This document shows positions 14,225 to 26,421 of a DNA stretch of 64,000 nucleotides, one piece after another. Numbering within the stretch: the first letter of the stretch is position 1; every line of letters begins with the position of its first letter. The stretch spans positions 62,001 through 126,000 of the forward strand of contig VTFK01000169.1 in assembly GCA_009617715.1 (NCBI GenBank), in the 5' to 3' direction. Source of the stretch: Plectrocnemia conspersa (Eukaryota > Arthropoda > Insecta > Trichoptera > Polycentropodidae). Both the position numbers and the translations under genes were made by a program. Under the pieces are notes generated by a model. That model had not been told where the DNA came from and ran no database searches. It saw only the letters and a program-made list of their open reading frames with translations.

Positions 14225-14904
14225 AAAGAAAAAAAAAACATTATTTTTCTTTGAGTAATTTCACGCCTTTTTTAAAATGACCACTTTATAAAATGACAAG
14301 ACATAAAGAGGGTAAACGGTGTAGAATTTTATCTGCTTCTCTTAATTATTAAACAATGGAAAGGTTTCTCGGCTCAAGATCGGTTCTTTAAGGCCGTAGT
14401 TCAATTTTTCCGAACGCTCCTTTTGCCCGGAAGGTATTTTCAAGCATTCTAGGTTAATGAAAATGTGTAAAAAACCTTAATTGCTTTCTTCAGTTTCGTT
14501 ACAAACTTTTTGATTGTTAGCGCGTTGATCGCAAAATGAGCAATCAGGATAGCTTAGTTTTTAATTAAACTATATTTTTATTATTAGTTTTAAAATAGTA
14601 ATCGATTGAATAATAGTGCTAATTTACAATTTATACACCAATTATATATATTTATAACTTTTAAATAAATGGTGTAACTTTTAATATATAAAATAAATAT
14701 TATTTCATGATATTTTACAATGCTTATTTTCAAAATTACTATTGCTACATTTTTTTATAATGTTTTAAGTTTACTTCAGCATGAAAATTAAATTATTATT
14801 TTATTATTAATAATAAAAATACTATCTGCCAGGCCTAAGTCAAGATTTTCACTTGATAGATTAATATTTTTTACTGCAAATCAAGTCGCTTGATTTATAA
14901 GATA
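14225..14904. other. Intron, AT-rich spacer
   Basis: Follows the acceptor of the 14091-14221 exon. It is AT-rich, with no open frame or repeat that I could support. Confidence 0.6.
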
Positions 14905-15372
14905 TACAAGGTGTAATAAAAAAATACGGTGAATAATTTTATTACGAAAAAAGTAATAAGCTTGAATTAATGTTCTTCAAAGTACTCTTCTTGACTAGCT
15001 ATTCACTTATCTCAACGTTGATTTCATGATTGAAGGATCTTTCGTTGCTTCGTCGTGGCCCTATCAATATCGGAAATGGTGGCAAAACGTTATATTTTTA
15101 GTACGGTTTTTATTTTTGGGAAGAGCCAGAAGTCGCATGGTGCTAAATTCGGAAAGTAAGGTAGATGTGGATAGACAGAAACCTCTTTTTTGGCAAAAAC
15201 TTCGCGGTTCAAAAGCAAGGTCTGGCTTAGCGCATTATCGTGATGAAATGAATTTAATACGGTTGTCTGATGTCTCTTTCAAAAAAGCAAAAACTTATCA
15301 TAAAGTAATAAAACCTTATGAGAAAAATCTCGTCTTATATGCTTATCTTATTTTAAACGGATAACGGCAACA
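14905..15372 (-). pseudogene. Degenerate mariner-type transposase (C-terminal half)
   Basis: Minus-strand remnant of a mariner (Tc1/mariner superfamily) cut-and-paste transposase. In order it shows HHDNALSQTLLLNREVFAK (family pattern HDNAPxHT), then YPHLPYFPNLAPCDFWLFPK (family pattern PPYSPDLAPCDFxLFPxLK, holding the last catalytic aspartate of the DDD triad). After a shift comes RFATISDIDRATTKQRKILQ, and then IASQEEYFEEH near the C terminus (family pattern CIAxxGxYFEG). Stops and frame changes break it. The left end reads CAAGGTGTAATAAAAAAATA after TA (about 14906-14927), a plausible terminal repeat. The other end is not found, so the N-terminal half appears to be missing. The 112-codon open frame on the plus strand at 15026-15364 is its antisense shadow. 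Confidence 0.85.
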
Positions 15373-18104
15373 TTCCCACAAATTAATAAAAGAGAGCGGA
15401 AATGGCCCGGTTCATAAAATCAGTTAAGGGACAAAGTTAAACAAAAATACTGTTAACCATCGGCTCCAGGTGTTTGTATCCGCCTATCCGTGTTCGATTC
15501 GTTTGTTTTGAGCACAGACAGCGGACAGACAAATCTGTGACTTTTTTCACCACACAAGATCGGATTTGTCTGCCAGGCACGAGCGACGGACAGCCAGCTA
15601 TTGCGTATCCTTTAAAATGGTACCGTGGACGATGTTTTTATGTAAAGTATTTTCTTCAGTAGTTCTGAGTGCCCTGCTATAAACATTGTAACGTGAAATT
15701 GATAATCATAGTGATTCTTTTTTTATGATTTATTTACTGTCATCGTTAAACCATGAATTGCAACTTGAAGCAGATCGTTAGGAACCGATTATTTCGTATT
15801 TAAAGCTGCGATATGGAACACTCAAGCACACGTATGTTTAATAACTATATAATTAATAAAAACTTCTTTAAATAAAAATAGAGCTGGTGCCTTGGCAATC
15901 AATGGGTTCAAGAAATATAAGAACCCAACTATATAATTTCTAGATTATTCGATTATAATATTGTCAAATAATTAAAATAAATGTACCACAAATAAAATAA
16001 TATTATCTTGAATCAAAGTATTGATTAGGCAAAAGTAAAAAAAAAAAAATGGTTAGACTTAAAATTTGCAGCATTACGTCTTATTAAACAATTGTATCTC
16101 TAGAATATTTCAAATTATCCAAAGGCAAACTTTTTTAATTAAAATATAGATGATGTAATATAAACTTGATTTATTTTAATATACTGATTCATATACATAT
16201 ATCACCAACGTTACAAAATTATTCTCTTTTCCTCCGCTTCGAATGATCGGAAAGAGCGAGGCTTGCGAAAATTTATCTCTCACGCCACCCGCTTAAAGCA
16301 CCCCCAACACCACCACAATGCATTTCGTTCAATTCCACCATTATTCTGACCTCGATCCGCCAGCTAAAAGGAAGTTTTCCTAGGAACGGGTCCTTTCACA
16401 CAGAGCAACCCTACAGGAGCTTTACTCGCCCTTAGAGTTACCTTAAGCCACTGAACGGGTTTGAACATATTATTAACGGTCAAAGTGGGCAGACGCGTAT
16501 GCATTAACATACGTACAAGTTCATAAGTAAGTGGAAACCTGTGGCTTTTCTCAATCAACGCTGATATAAAATTCACGAAACCATAATAGCCCTGAAACGG
16601 AAATGTAAACTTGCATATATAGCATTCGAAGCACTTTATATGCTATTTAATACTGTATGTGTATAAAGCTCGCTTTAGAAATATTATATGTTCATATGTA
16701 TAGTATAAGCATTTTTGCGAGTTGTGTTGTGATGCCTTTTGAAACGCAGTTACTAATAAAATCATCGATTAGTTAACAACTTTTAGTTTATATATGTATG
16801 TACATATGTATATAAACATATACGTGGCATTGGTGCTGTTTCTTCTTGGGAATTGGAACTTGAAAAATTGTTACATTGAATTTGATCGATGAGTTCGTTT
16901 TAGTACCCCGGAGACTTTTCCGTATTACTTTTTTTGTAAACTCATAACTGTGCTTCGAATCGTCGAATTTATATGTTGTACCTTTTTCCAACTGAACGTG
17001 TTAAATAACAACAATTTATTAGAAATTTTGCAGCAAATTTAAAGAGGGATGTAATACTTTTATTTGTTTAGACAAAATTTATAAAATTTCGCAAATAGCA
17101 AGGTTGATCGTAAATTGTAAATATAACCCAATACTCGTATTTCGTATGTTTATATTTGGTGAAAGTTTCCGCAATATATTTGAATATGTGCATTGCTTTG
17201 AGCTACCACTACCCTCGGTTAAAACCGATTTAATGGGCCGACTCCTTTCTTACTATTGCGCTAAGGGTGAATCCAAAGTGAAAGGGGTGGCATCGGGTGG
17301 TCTCCATTGTTAAGTGGTATTTATGCTTTAGACTGTTTTCTCGTATAGCACACCTACTCTTTTGCTCACCTGCCCCAACACCGAACAACGACCATCTCGC
17401 CTAACCCTCAACCAAGTTAGCGAGTAACTCTTCGCCCCTGTTTTTTCACTAGGCCATTCACACACCCTCTAGAATTTTACTACGTTTATCCTTAAACCTC
17501 TGAATTTATTTACTAATAAATGACTTACAAACTTTGACCAACATTTGGTTCTGTGTAATATTATTTAAAGAAGAAAAAAATCGGGCTCCATTTAGAGGAT
17601 AAACGGGTTTCTCAATTGAGGAATTTTTGCGGTGGTTTTTTTCTACTCTTCTTGCGTCGAAGAGTGAAAAATGTTTTCACACATTGTGAAATCGGATGAA
17701 GCGAATTTTCTCGCGTTTCCATGACACATCTCTTTTCGGGGCCTGCGTTCCTCGGATAAAATAAGGCTTCTTCTCTCGGCAGCCTTCCGAAGTGGCGGAA
17801 CGTCTTTATCAGCCGTGAGTTACGGTTTGGACGCATTTCTTTGTGACATACCCACCTAGCGAATGCCTCCTCTAAAACCGTCACAAAAGGGGAAAAGTTT
17901 CGGGTACGCACTGAGATATTCAGGATTTCTAAACGATGAATTGTGTTGATACACGCGTGAATAAAACTTTTATATCGATTAACGGTTTATCATGCTAAAC
18001 TATTCTTGTATGTAATTATTTAAATATTATAAAAATAACTGTGACTTAGTTAGAATATATTGTTCCAATTTTAAATTTTTTTTTTAATATTGGATTCATT
18101 TTTA
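15373..18104. other. Intron with balanced-composition islands
   Basis: No gene recognised. Islands at about 15430-15660, 16220-16590, 16820-16990, 17150-17500 and 17580-17960 stand out from AT-rich spacer. Within the first, a 10-bp inverted repeat (CAGACAAATC and GATTTGTCTG) forms a hairpin at about 15527-15575. The 99-codon minus-strand frame at 17612-17911 has no domain I recognise. Confidence 0.5.
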
Positions 18105-18279
18105 ATATTAATAATATAGATGTCACCAATTTCCAGACTTTCAGTCTGCTGGTTAAAACTTATTGTAGGTATTTGTTATGTCCGATTGACCTACTCAGTT
18201 GGTACAGATTTGCCCGTTGTAACGCATTGGCCTTACGCCTGTCAGGTTACAATGAAAGATTTAATAAAAATAAATAAAT
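18105..18279 (+). repeat. tRNA-like SINE copy 1 (forward)
   Basis: About 175 bp, about 85% alike by eye to the reverse complement of 19130-19311. It has a Pol III-style box A (CTACTCAGTTGG at 18191-18202, close to TAGCTCAGTTGG) and a weaker box B (AGGTTACAATG at 18244-18254). It ends in an A-rich AAAAATAAATAAA tail. This layout is that of a tRNA-derived SINE, but the source tRNA is not evident and no target duplication was found. Confidence 0.65.
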
Positions 18280-19129
18280 TTGAGTGGCAAGTGTAGCTTG
18301 AAAAGTCATTTTCTTTATGTGCCTTTATTTTGTTTCGAAACGCAAGACAATATGACGCTTTTTAAAAAAAAAATTCTTGAGGCCTTCAAAAATAGATTGT
18401 GAATATAATATGATGAAATACGCAGAATTTGATCGTTGAACAAAACAAAATGTTGAAAAGGCGTGCCGTTTATTATCGTCTAACGATTATCTCAAAAACA
18501 GGCGTGCGTCACAAATTTTTAAGAAGTTCGTGTTACGTTTTTTCATTTGTTGTTTTAATATACAAAGATTTAATTTATAATAATTTACAATAAATAAACG
18601 CCGATACAGATCCGATCCTTATGTATATCAAATTCGTACAAACAATTCGATAAAGTTATGTATTTAAAATGTTTCGTCAATTTTGCTAAATAAACTTCAT
18701 TGCAGCTAATTTTGATGTCCGATCAAAAAGTATGTAATAATAAATAATGAAATTTTTTTTGCCGCCCCCACTGATAAGTAATTCCCTGAAGCATATTTTA
18801 TAAGATTCATAAAGTTTAGCGATTATAAAAAAATAATGTTTAAATAAAATATTATTAATATTAACCAATAATTAGTTTTTACTTAAATGATATTTTACAG
18901 GAAATTTTTGCACTCATTTATTAAATAAAAAAATATTTGTAAAATTTAAGAAAAAAATAATAAATATATTCGAATATTTCATCCATTTTTCATTAAATAT
19001 ACGAATAGTTAAAAACTACGAATAATTAAGAACCATAATTGTAACGTCATATCCTTAGGGAAAATATACAATTTAAAATAAATAAAACCAAACACAAAAC
19101 TAGCCAAAACGAAATAATCTATGAATATT
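18280..19129. other. Spacer between inverted SINE copies
   Basis: About 850 bp of AT-rich intron lying between the two inverted SINE copies. No coding signal. In RNA it would be the loop of a long stem. Confidence 0.6.
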
Positions 19130-19311
19130 TTATTTATTTATTTTAATAAATCATCCGTTGTAACCTGACAGGCGTTAGTCCAATGTGTTACAACGGGGTA
19201 AATCTGTACCAATTGAGTAAGTCAATCAGATTTAATAAATACCTACAAGTTAGTATTTAAAACCACCAGACTGGAAGTCTGGGAATCGGTAACATCTATA
19301 TTATTAATTAT
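19130..19311 (-). repeat. tRNA-like SINE copy 2 (reverse)
   Basis: Inverted copy of the repeat at 18105-18279. Box B complement TGTAACCTGAC (about 19159-19169) and box A complement CCAATTGAGTAAG (19209-19221) are both recognisable. The TTTATTTATTTT run at its left is the complement of the A-rich tail. Similarity extends past the box region to GGTAACATCTATATTATTA at the far end, matching the start of copy 1. Confidence 0.65.
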
Positions 19312-22300
19312 ATATTATTATGTGTTATAATTTTATAGTCAATAGATGTCACTTCAGCTGGAGCTGGTTGTTTAATAATTGTTCATTTTTTATAAAAGTA
19401 TAAATTCAATTGATGCGGCTGGGACTCAAAGTTACTAGTCTGAGACGTTATATAATTATAGTTAGATTTAAGACTTTCATTAGGTCAAATTGGGTTTATT
19501 TAATTCGTTGAACAGCAAATAGTCATTATTAGTATAAATATAAACCATCAGTAAAAATTTCGATTTCACGGTAACGCTAGTATAAATATAGCTTTACCGT
19601 AACATATACACAATAATGATTTATTATCGTATTTTTTTAGGCAGATTTAAGATAGTTAAATAATTATTTTAAAGCATTTTATTATTTTAACCACTGATGC
19701 AATCTTTCGAGCCGTTCTTATCGCAAGCTATTTAACTCGTGGCTGCTTTTTCCACCGTTGAGTATCGCGCATATTTTTTTACTGACATGAAAAATTCTCT
19801 AGCGGCAATGCAGAAAAACCCGGAAGAGCGTTGTTATTCTTAGGCACACACCGCCATTACTCTCCAGCGTATATTTCGTCACTTAATTAGAAACGTTAAG
19901 GCGCTCGGCGGGGGGTGAAGGAAAAAAGGCTGCGACGCGAGGTAGTTTTCACCGAAGAGCGAGGGGCTGTTTTCAGGAAGTGGCAGGAAGCGGCCCTCCC
20001 CCGGGAACATAAATAACTCCTCGCCCATACAACGAGGCTAACTAACGGCCTCGAGGACCAAGCCAAAAAGATTCAATGTCGCAAACCGGCAGGCGGTGAC
20101 TTAAGCCCGAGCGTTTGGTGTTTTATGCACTCGTTTTGGAGTGTGTATTGTGAAGGGGGTCGGTTCGAATCGAGTCAACTATGACTTTATAAACACGGAC
20201 TTTAAAAATTAACTTTTGGAATATTGTTTTTATTATAATATTTTTTTATTATAAAAAGCTTAATATTTCATTTAAGAGGTTCAGAAGAATTGATTTAATA
20301 TATAAGAAAGTAAGGACTCACTAGACATCATTTTGGTTTAATGCAAGGTTTATAAAATTAGTCAAAAATGCTGTAATACATATTTTATTATTGTTTTAAA
20401 AATTCTATCGCGTTTTGTTCCTTGTTATGTCATATACTTTAACACTTACGACGCGTTTCAGGTAATAAACCGACTGTATAGATTATTAACTTTGAGTTGT
20501 AAGCTTGTATTTTAATAATGCAAATAAATTAAAATACTAATAGTTTTATCTTAATTCATAATTTCAGCAATTAATAAAATTAAAGTGCTACAGCTGACTT
20601 TATGTAGATATAATATTTAACTAGCAACATTATATTATTTTTAAAAAGATACCGTCAATACAAAAATTTAGGAAAAAATCTAAAAAAAAAAAATATCTAA
20701 ATAAAATGCATAACTTTAATATTTTATATCAACAGTTTTTTTTATAAATTCCTAGTACTTTAAATTGATTAAACATATTATCTATTATTATAAAATAAAT
20801 AGGAAAAGTTGCTTAATATGTGTATTTATTGATATGTAGTTGTACCGCTTGAAAGTTGTTAATTCCATAGGTATAATAGATCATGACGCTGGTTGCGCGG
20901 AGCATGAAACGAATCTTCCAGCTTTGTGCCTACTTAATTTTCCGCAGTGTGGCATTTCAATTTCCCGACTAGGAAAATGGCGTCAGTTTATTTGTTCGCC
21001 TTGCCACAGACGTCGTCTAATGCGAAACTACAAATCCGTCCTGTGGCCGTGATTGATTCGATGGACGCAAATCGAATTTTGCATATTAGCACAACCGCGT
21101 TTGTGCAAGTAAAATTTCAAAGGCATTATTCAATTCCGAAATCAATTTTCGAAGGCTCAGCCGAATGAACGTGAGATAAATTTATTATCGGCTTTCGGTG
21201 TGATGTGACGTTTAATCTGAGTATAAAATCAAATTTTAATGCTTAAAATGACGTTTGCGCTCCTATTGATTTGTTTTTTTTCTAGTGGGTGTCATTCTTA
21301 TGAAATTTAATATCTATTTATTATATATTTTTAAAAATTATAAAAAAAAATACTTTTTCTAATAAAAAAGCAATTAAAACATTTTCATAGAGCTATAATC
21401 CGATAAGTATATTACCTGTTGTGTGAAATACATAAAGAATACGATTAAAAATAATCAAATCGGTCATAAATTTAATCAAAATCTTAATAAATAATCAATT
21501 TGCATAAATAATAAGCAATTTACTATAAAGCAAGTATTTCTTTATATTAAGATTTTATTGAAATTAAAGTTCTACACTTTTTAGAATCAGTTTTATCTAC
21601 TAGTACTATTTTAAGTTAATTTTTGGCGCTGTGAATCTGTCATTATTTCTCCTGAATTAAAAATTAACGTTGCTTGAAGCAACGAATAAATAATTTTCAT
21701 ATGATTTATATTATTTTTTTATAAAGTATAGCTCGTTGTTGAAATTTTAAATTGTATATAGAAACATATTTATTTAAATTATATCTCGAAAAAATCTAAG
21801 ATAAATTATGTGTGCTTGAACATTTTTTAATTTGGTCTTAAAATTTGCAGCATATAGTTCTTTAAATCATACTATTAGAATAATTTATTAGCAAGGTTTT
21901 AGCGTGACAAACAAAAGGACAAACTTTTAGTATAATGGTATAAAATAAGCACACAAACGTGATCGTCGCAAACCAGCGAATCGCCTGCAGCTACGAAAAC
22001 ATGAGCGACTCGCGGTAGATCAGCACTCAAGTAATTAGGTGCCTTAACTAAAATTAATTTCTCTGTATATTTTGCTTAAAGTAAACCGCATGTAACAAGC
22101 AGCTTAAAAATAGATAATTTAAAAAACAACCAATATTCTAGTTATTGGATATTTAATATTAAATATTAAGCTTATTTTTTTGTATTATTACATATAAAAC
22201 TTATTATTTGATCGTTATTAACATTACATACAATTACACATATACATATAACGTACATAAAATCATATTATTTATATATTCCAAATCAACATTGGTCATT

Positions 22301-25300
22301 AAAGAACACCCCTTGTAAGACTTTAAAACCAAATGGAATTACAAATAATTCTTATGCAACTGATTTTTTACTTCTATCGATTATATTCTATATATGAGTT
22401 GAAGAAATAGAAACAATTACATTCAATGTCGTGCTGAGTGTTATCGCACCGAAAATCTATAAAATTAAAATTAATACGGTGCCATTAAAGCGAGCGTAAT
22501 GAAAAAAGTAATCAAAACGAAAGTTCTCAAAGGGCCATTTGCGAAATTATCAGGTTTCATTGTATCGCCTGAATTTTTAATTCGCCTGCCAAGTTTTTAT
22601 TGAAGCTTTTTACGAACTTCCAAAGACACTCGACTTAATCACGACCCAACAAGCAAGCACCCACGTCATGCGGGTGAAGTTTAAGCATAAAAAAGAACAC
22701 CGTTTACTCAGCCCGTTAACTGGGTATGTGAAGATCGCAAATAAAAAAAAAGATTCTGTGAATTGATTTAAATAAAAAAAATCTTCAAAGCGTGCTTCCC
22801 CTAAATTGGAAAATCGCAAATATAGGAGAGATGCTTAAAAGTTGAATGTTAAGTATATATAAACAGGCTTAAAAATATTGTTTTTGGTATTGATTTATAA
22901 TACAGTAATACAACTTTTCTTATTTTCTAACGTGCTAATTTCAGATAGATACTCTTATAAAGAGTAGTAGTGAGTAGTTATGACAATATAAACCACTAGT
23001 GGCACTTCTTTGTTTTACCTCTGTTTATATACGGTTTCAACGTTAGATCTTTATAAATTAAACTTACAATTATAAACAAAAATAAGTCTAAATAATTGTT
23101 TTAGTAGAAGTTTTTATTTTGGGTGAAAAAAACTTATTATTAAAGGAATTGGATTTGACACAACATTTTAAATTCACTGCAAGCATACATTTGTCATAAG
23201 GTACAGATTTTTTACCCGATTTTTTTACTAGCTTTATACCTTTATTACTTTCTGAATATTCCTCGTATATAAAGTAAATGTTTCGAAAAAAAGTGTATGT
23301 GTTTTAACGCAGACGAAAAACTTTAGTTCATAAAGTACTATAAAAAAGTTTAAATAAACTTTTTAAATTTTCGATTACGACTCCGATGTGAATACAATTT
23401 TATAATGAGATTCATTTCAAACGTTTTTACAGTTTTATACCTACGCATTTGAGAAACATTAAAATAATATAGGATTAAGTATTTTTTTATTAAATAATAT
23501 TCATATACATACATATATGATAAAATGAGTTATAATAATTGAGTGATTCAATATTATCTCCATCAAAGTAAAGTAAAAGCTTCTAAATAAAAATTTATTT
23601 ACTTGCGTGTTGAAAATCGTAAAAATATTTACCTCTGCGGTCATAAAACGTATTAAAATAAAAGCGATGTTAAATTTCTATATTTTAATGGAACAAATAT
23701 AAGGAACCAATAAAACAATAATAAAGCAAGAAATATAAAAATACATGTAATAATTATTAACACCCACATGAACATTTAAAAGGTTAAACGTGTTTTACCG
23801 ATTGCTAGTGTTTTTTTTAAATTTAATTTTCTTTAAATTGTTTTTGTTATATATTGGAATATATTATATATTTTCACGTTATTTATACAATGATATATAA
23901 TTTGACAGAGAAAAATTCAATTTTTCATTATTACTTTTCAGGATTTTGTTCAAAACATTTGTATGTATGTACTGTCATTTCATCACTTCGCAAATTTTAA
24001 TATTTAATGCCAACATATTTAGGAGCGAAATGGCGACAGACATAGTTATGTAGCTAGTGCTAAAAAATTCCATAACCCAAAACTAGAATTCCGAGAGAAC
24101 CATTAAAGGTAATGATACATAAAAGGTCAGTTCGGCTTGTGATGAAGCGCTTTAACCATCTTAGACAAATAAGTTACTTTATCAAAATGAGACACTACCG
24201 TGGGAAACCTTTTAACAGCTTATGTCGCAAAGTACCTGCTATAAATCAGAAAAAATAAAGTATCCGCTGTCTTGAGTAAAGCTATCGCGTGAATTTGGGT
24301 TTGCCTTTTGAAATGGTCGTTTTTAATCTACTAAAGTATCAACAGTTTATTTAAAAAAAACTCGCCACCCCTACGTAAATGATCAGCACACAAAAAATAG
24401 GTAGACAAAAAAACCTCCTATGGATATAAATATACATAGGAGGATATGAATATAAATATACATTTCTCGGACACTTCGTCTGAGAAATTCTCTGAGACTT
24501 TTTCAGAGGCTCATTTTAATGGCATTCACACTTACACATCTACTTCGGAGTTCAAGGCATTAGATTTTATATTTTTGACAACCTAGAGAAAGCGAATCTT
24601 AACTTAAAATCAAAGGGAAGATCGCAGAAGACGCCGCCTCTCTTTGCATTCACCGATCTAGCTCGACGTTTGGAATCCAGAGCAAACAGACTGTGGAGAT
24701 CGTCAAATAACTCTGAGCAACCAATGTATGATTTTTTTACTAATAACACAAGATAAAAATTGTATTTCCGCATCAAGAGGCAAGAATAAAAACTCATACT
24801 TGGTTATAATTTGCCTCCTCTATTTTCGGCGGCTATTAATTGCCATAAAAAATGTTTCTAATGTCACGCATGCGTGTGTCAAATTTTGTTACACAATTAA
24901 AAAGTAAACAACACCGCTTAGTAACATTAATTGAGAACATCAGTCTTCGGCACCCTTGTAACCGTTCTACATAAAGCATAGATCCCTTATACGAGGAGAA
25001 CACGTCGGGGCGTTTCGATCACGATTGCGTCCATAAAACAGCACTCTGCTCTGTGGGGTAACTGAGGACCTCGGTTCGCTACGACCATTATCGCGACATA
25101 ATTCTGCGGTAGCCGCACGGTTAATCTATTGTGTGTACACGGCTCGTAGGCGGGGACTTTATGTGTGACGCAAGGGCTAGTACGTCGCCCGTAACTCCAG
25201 CCCTGGGAAAACACGTGTTGCAACAAAAAAAACGTTCATGGACTTTTAAAAAAAGGATCGTAATTCTTGTGAGATTTTAAAGTGCCTCTGTATTGCAACG

Positions 25301-25439
25301 GACTATGATTTATTGAGGCGAGCTTAGAGAAACTGATTTGTGGTGTACAGCTTGGTTATACAGGTTGATCAAAAAAATAAATATATATATTATAATGATA
25401 AAAGCCAAATGATGGTGTTGATTTGTGCATATTTTAATT
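19312..25439. other. Intron with AT-rich spacer and balanced-composition islands
   Basis: No gene recognised. Islands lie at about 19700-20210 (the most GC-rich part, 19890-20120), 20830-21220, 22420-22810, 24000-24350, 24560-24800 and 24960-25250. A small hairpin at 24412-24444 has arms CCTCCTATG and CATAGGAGG, followed by a partial direct repeat of GATATAAATATACAT. Frames at 24567-24797 and 24987-25226 (minus) show no domain. Confidence 0.5.
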
Positions 25440-26421
25440 TGACATTTCAGCTGTGATACTCCAGCGTCACGAATACTCAGCAACTGCCGCTCTCATCTTT
25501 GATCTTGTCATATAATACATTGACGCACTTGTGATGAGTCAGTATTAAAGATATTTATTAATTGTCTATTTTCCGGGGTCATGTCATTTGTGTCCATGAT
25601 AATGTGATTGCTTAATTGTGCGGTAATTAGGTCGTTGACTATTATATGTATGAGATTTTGTCGCTCGCATAGATTCCAAAACCGGAAGCCAAGATTTTGA
25701 TATCATGCTGCTGTCATCTCGTTTGTTCATTGCGATATTTTCGTGTATTTCTATTTTCAGTGCTTCGCGTTTTGAACAAACAAACAGATTTTTAACAATA
25801 GCAAAAATTGTGGTGTTCATTAAAACTATGTTCAGCTAGAGCAGAGTTACCATTAAACTTTTTTACCGCATTTTTATTTTCTGCTTCTTGTTATGAGATG
25901 CGTCTATTAGCTTGTGCTTTATAGTTCATACACGAGATTTGATTCCTCTATTTAGTATTAATTTTTATTTGATCTTTTCCGTTAGAAAATATCAAAGCAA
26001 TTTTATTTTTTAGTTGAAAAATTAGTTTAATGTTGTGCTTCGACAAATCTCTTCCAATATTTTCTGTAACCCCTTGGATATATGACATAAGTGCGTTTCC
26101 TTTGTATAGTTTTTCGGTTTATATTTGTATTTTTCTCTGTCATCTGCAGATATCCTTTTTTAAAACCATTTGACTTAAGCGCGACTTTCACGGTTTAGAA
26201 TTCGGTATCAATGTGTTTACTACCGGCTAAAGTTTTGGGTCTATGAAAAAGACAATTAGCCATTGACGCCATCTGTGCCGGATGATGGTGAGAATCCGCA
26301 TGTGCTTTAACGCTAAACTATATGTCTAAGCTAGCGCCATTTTTCTGATGACCAGTGTGTCTAGGAAGGGCAGCTGATGATTTTCTTCCAGTTCCATTGT
26401 GAACTTTATATTTTTGTATTG
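25440..26421 (-). pseudogene. Penelope-like retroelement remnant (RT C-terminus to GIY-YIG endonuclease region)
   Basis: Minus-strand remnant of a Penelope-like element, a retroelement class that joins a reverse transcriptase to a GIY-YIG endonuclease. From the right it shows IKFTMELEENHQLPFLDTLV (family pattern IxFTxExExxxxLPFLDxxV, just after the RT core). Next comes ADSHHHPAQMASMANCLFHR (pattern SxHHPxQKxxVxxxLxxRA), then KSNGFKKGYL, then MSYIQGVTENIGRDLSKHNI (pattern lPYikGvsEkIxRxLxxhxI). The end reads SALAEHSFNEHHNF followed by REALKIEIHENIAMNK and SWLPVLE, typical of the C-terminal side of the endonuclease domain. The GIY-YIG core between them is not recognisable. Frames shift several times and stops occur. 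The remnant ends at its right side near 26421, consistent with 5' truncation. The 78-codon frame at 25584-25820 is one surviving piece. Confidence 0.85.

Noticed and set aside
15026..15364. 112-codon plus-strand protein
   Set aside because: Antisense shadow of a mariner transposase remnant on the minus strand.
20163..20178. tRNA box B-like GGTTCGAATCGAG
   Set aside because: No box A at the right distance and no cloverleaf arms.
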